Shown: one piece after another, positions 15,644 through 17,289 of the stretch
How positions within the stretch are numbered: position 1 is the first letter of the stretch
How the letters are laid out: the number at the start of each line of letters is the position of its first letter
The notes under the pieces: model-generated
What the model was told of the DNA's origin: nothing
What the model saw: only the letters and a program-made list of their open reading frames with translations
Databases searched by the model: none
Program-made: the position numbers and the translations under genes
Source of the DNA: JAGGTJ01 sp964457545
GTDB lineage: Bacteria; Desulfobacterota; DSM-4660; Desulfatiglandales; Desulfatiglandaceae
DNA length: 17,289 bases
Direction: 5' to 3'
NCBI GenBank assembly: GCA_964457545.1
Contig: CAYWEN010000005.1
Location: forward strand, 1 to 17,289

Positions 15644-16313
15644 TTTAAAAAGGATTTTTATTGCCGCTTTTGCTGTATTGGCAATATCCTTTTTTAACGA
15701 AAAGGTTTATGCCAGATACAATGCAGTGGTTATTTTGGATGGGATACAGAAAAGATATTCTCATCTTGCAGGATGCCGGATCTCATATACGAGGGAGGTC
15801 ATTACAAGGTCCATGTCCATGCTGGGCAACAAGCTTAAAGGAGATACAGCAACAGGTGATATATTTTTTGCTCCGCCATGCTTAATCAGACTGGAACAAA
15901 AAACACCCCGCAGGGAAATTATTGCAGGCAATGAAAATACAATATGGTGGTATATCCCCGAAGAATCATGTGTATACATATATCCTTCAAACAGGTTTGG
16001 TAAAGAGTTAAGTCTGCTGTCCGATATATTCAGCGGCCTTGTTGATGTAAACAAAAAATTCAGGGTCATGCTGCTTCCGAAAAACAGAAAAGACAGATAC
16101 CGAATAGAACTGAAGCCTGCACCGTCATGGAAAGAGATAGATCATATAATATTAACTGTAAGTAAGGATTATGAAATACGTACAGTAGAGATATACAATC
16201 TCCTTGGCGGTATTACCCGTTTTAATCTAAACAACATGGTCGTTCAATCCGATTTTGTGGACGGTTTTTTTCATCTTGCTGTTCCTGACGGTGTCAAAAA
16301 GATATACAGATAG
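15630..16313 (+). CDS. lolA: Outer-membrane lipoprotein carrier LolA
   Basis: LolA is a periplasmic chaperone that takes lipoproteins from LolCDE to the outer membrane. The 227-residue precursor starts with a signal peptide (LKRIFIAAFAVLAISFF, cleavage likely after VYA near residue 27). The body has the LolA pattern: GDIFFAPPCLIRLEQKTP, then EIIAGNENTIWWYIPEESCV, and a C-terminal strand FFHLAVPDGVKK. There is no lipobox, so it is a soluble protein. ATG at 15630 lies 14 bases before the end of ftsK, with GGAAG just upstream; starts further upstream would spoil the signal peptide. The ftsK-lolA order is usual in many Proteobacteria. Confidence 0.9.
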   Translation: MKAINLKRIFIAAFAVLAISFFNEKVYARYNAVVILDGIQKRYSHLAGCRISYTREVITRSMSMLGNKLKGDTATGDIFFAPPCLIRLEQKTPRREIIAGNENTIWWYIPEESCVYIYPSNRFGKELSLLSDIFSGLVDVNKKFRVMLLPKNRKDRYRIELKPAPSWKEIDHIILTVSKDYEIRTVEIYNLLGGITRFNLNNMVVQSDFVDGFFHLAVPDGVKKIYR

Positions 16314-16396
16314 GTTTCCATTGTATCTGCTCAACAAACAGGGAAAAAACTGCAGAAAATATCCCCCCTGTATTCCGGGTGTTCTGACAGGTTATC

Positions 16397-16440
16397 TCCC
16401 TGTTGTATCCTTGGTTCAAGATATGCAACAGGGATATTTT
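16397..16440 (+). terminator. Terminator-like hairpin after lolA
   Basis: TCCCTGTTG (16397-16405) pairs with CAACAGGGA (16426-16434), and inside it CTTG pairs with CAAG around GTT. The 3' side is followed by TATTTT, a poor T-tract. It lies 83 bases after the lolA stop, between two converging genes. Confidence 0.6.
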
Positions 16441-16479
16441 GAGACTTATGGCACACAGCGTAGCAAGACCAACCCATGC

Positions 16480-17289
16480 CTATGACGTTCCGGGAGAAGA
16501 ACTGACAGCCTCTACTGTAAATTCACTCATGTTATCCGGCAGATTGCTGAAGATGATTACAAACGGAACGGCCCCTGATGCAGGGACATTGACATTTTGA
16601 TTGTCTTCTCCAGACCTGTTCCTGCCAATATTGTCAATTTCTGCCTGAGACAGTGTCGAGATTTCGTTTTTACCCAAGGCAGCACCTGCAAACACCTCTT
16701 TGATTTTTATGGGCTGGTGTTTTTCATCAAGAATTTTTCCTCTGACACGGATAAAAGAGCGTCTGCTGGAATAATTGTTTTTTACCAACCCTTTTATTAC
16801 AAACAAGCGTCCCGCCCTATCTGAGGTAACAAAAAATCCGGAAACAGATTCAAATGCAAGATGTTCAATGCCAGGGTCAGGTTTCTGTTGTTCAGGCAAA
16901 GGCGGTTTCTGTTGTTCATGTTTTGGTACCCTAGACAGCAAGGACAAAGTATTTGACGGGGCAAAAAAATAAACAGAGACAGTGACAACAAGTAGAATGC
17001 ACACAATTACAGTAAAAATCATTATTCCGTGAGAAAAAAATGATGTCTTTTGTTTGGCATCGTTTTTTTCATTATCATCGGATCTGTTCTCCTGTTCTTC
17101 TCTTTCATCATTGTTTTCAGATAACTCTTGTCCGTCTTCCGCTAAAGATGGCTGCAAACCACCTTCTTCCTCATTACCGTCGTCCAGATCTTCATGATTC
17201 AGGGCATCAAAACTGTCCTGTTCTTCTGTTGAAAAATCATGATCAAAGTCATCCAGACTGTCTTCTGATCCCGCATCCTCTTCTTCAGG
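16480..17289 (-). CDS. DUF3426-type membrane protein (5' part outside the window)
   Basis: The frame is open from the right edge to the TAG at 16480-16482, giving 269 visible residues. From the edge there is a very acidic segment (about 95 residues dominated by Glu, Asp, Gln, Ser and Asn). One transmembrane helix follows (GIMIFTVIVCILLVVTVSVY), then a Pro/Gln linker with two PEQQKP-like copies, and a C-terminal domain with the DUF3426 pattern: GRLFVIKGLVKNNYSSRRSF, VRGKILDE, VFAGAALG and PFVIIFSNLPDNMSEFTVEA. Proteins of this type usually begin with an MJ0042 zinc ribbon, which would lie beyond the window, so its presence is only expected. The function is unknown. It converges with lolA. Confidence 0.82.
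   Translation of the reverse strand, partial: PEEEDAGSEDSLDDFDHDFSTEEQDSFDALNHEDLDDGNEEEGGLQPSLAEDGQELSENNDEREEQENRSDDNEKNDAKQKTSFFSHGIMIFTVIVCILLVVTVSVYFFAPSNTLSLLSRVPKHEQQKPPLPEQQKPDPGIEHLAFESVSGFFVTSDRAGRLFVIKGLVKNNYSSRRSFIRVRGKILDEKHQPIKIKEVFAGAALGKNEISTLSQAEIDNIGRNRSGEDNQNVNVPASGAVPFVIIFSNLPDNMSEFTVEAVSSSPGTS

Noticed and set aside
1..17289. CRISPR arrays, tRNA genes, rRNA genes and intact insertion sequences
   Set aside because: No regularly spaced repeats, tRNA-like TTCGA arms in a cloverleaf setting, rRNA-like stretches or transposase genes with flanking inverted repeats were seen.

Overview
The window looks like chromosomal DNA from a Gram-negative, anaerobic bacterium of the former Deltaproteobacteria (Desulfobacterota), perhaps a sulfate reducer or a relative. 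The reasons are a periplasmic four-haem cytochrome of the c3 type, a stand-alone AICAR transformylase (purH is split in Desulfovibrio), a FolE2-type GTP cyclohydrolase, a LolA lipoprotein carrier behind ftsK, and a zinc-ribbon/DUF3426-type membrane protein. The exact lineage cannot be fixed by eye. No rRNA, tRNA, CRISPR array or intact insertion sequence was seen.

Layout. (1) 1-1231, plus strand: a possible 3' end of a gene at the left edge, then a transglutaminase-like protein whose end overlaps a small cysteine-rich DUF6485 protein. (2) 1372-4669, minus strand: AICAR transformylase, folE2, a possible 47-residue protein and a DUF4395 membrane protein. The first two touch folate: FolE2 starts folate synthesis and AICAR transformylase consumes 10-formyl-tetrahydrofolate. 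(3) 4923-6835: a graveyard of broken reading frames around one intact DUF3592 membrane protein. It includes the N-terminal part of a tyrosine recombinase and an unknown gene that changes frame at least twice. An apparently intact sulfotransferase gene (6871-7725) follows and may be accessory cargo. (4) 7818-9997, minus strand: a hot-dog thioesterase and, overlapping its stop codon, a protein that joins FakA-type (DAK2 plus middle domain) and FakB-type (DegV) parts in one chain. This looks like a fused fatty-acid kinase, and the pair suggests an acyl-chain salvage unit. (5) 10191-11150: a strong terminator, an unexplained stretch of about 380 bases, and the cytochrome gene with a near-consensus promoter. 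(6) 11557-16313, plus strand: RNase J, FtsK and LolA, the last two overlapping. (7) 16480 to the window end, minus strand: a DUF3426-type membrane protein cut by the edge.

The most interesting items are the fused FakA-FakB protein with its coupled thioesterase, the decayed island next to the sulfotransferase, and the small unrecognised protein upstream of folE2. Most of the rest is ordinary housekeeping.
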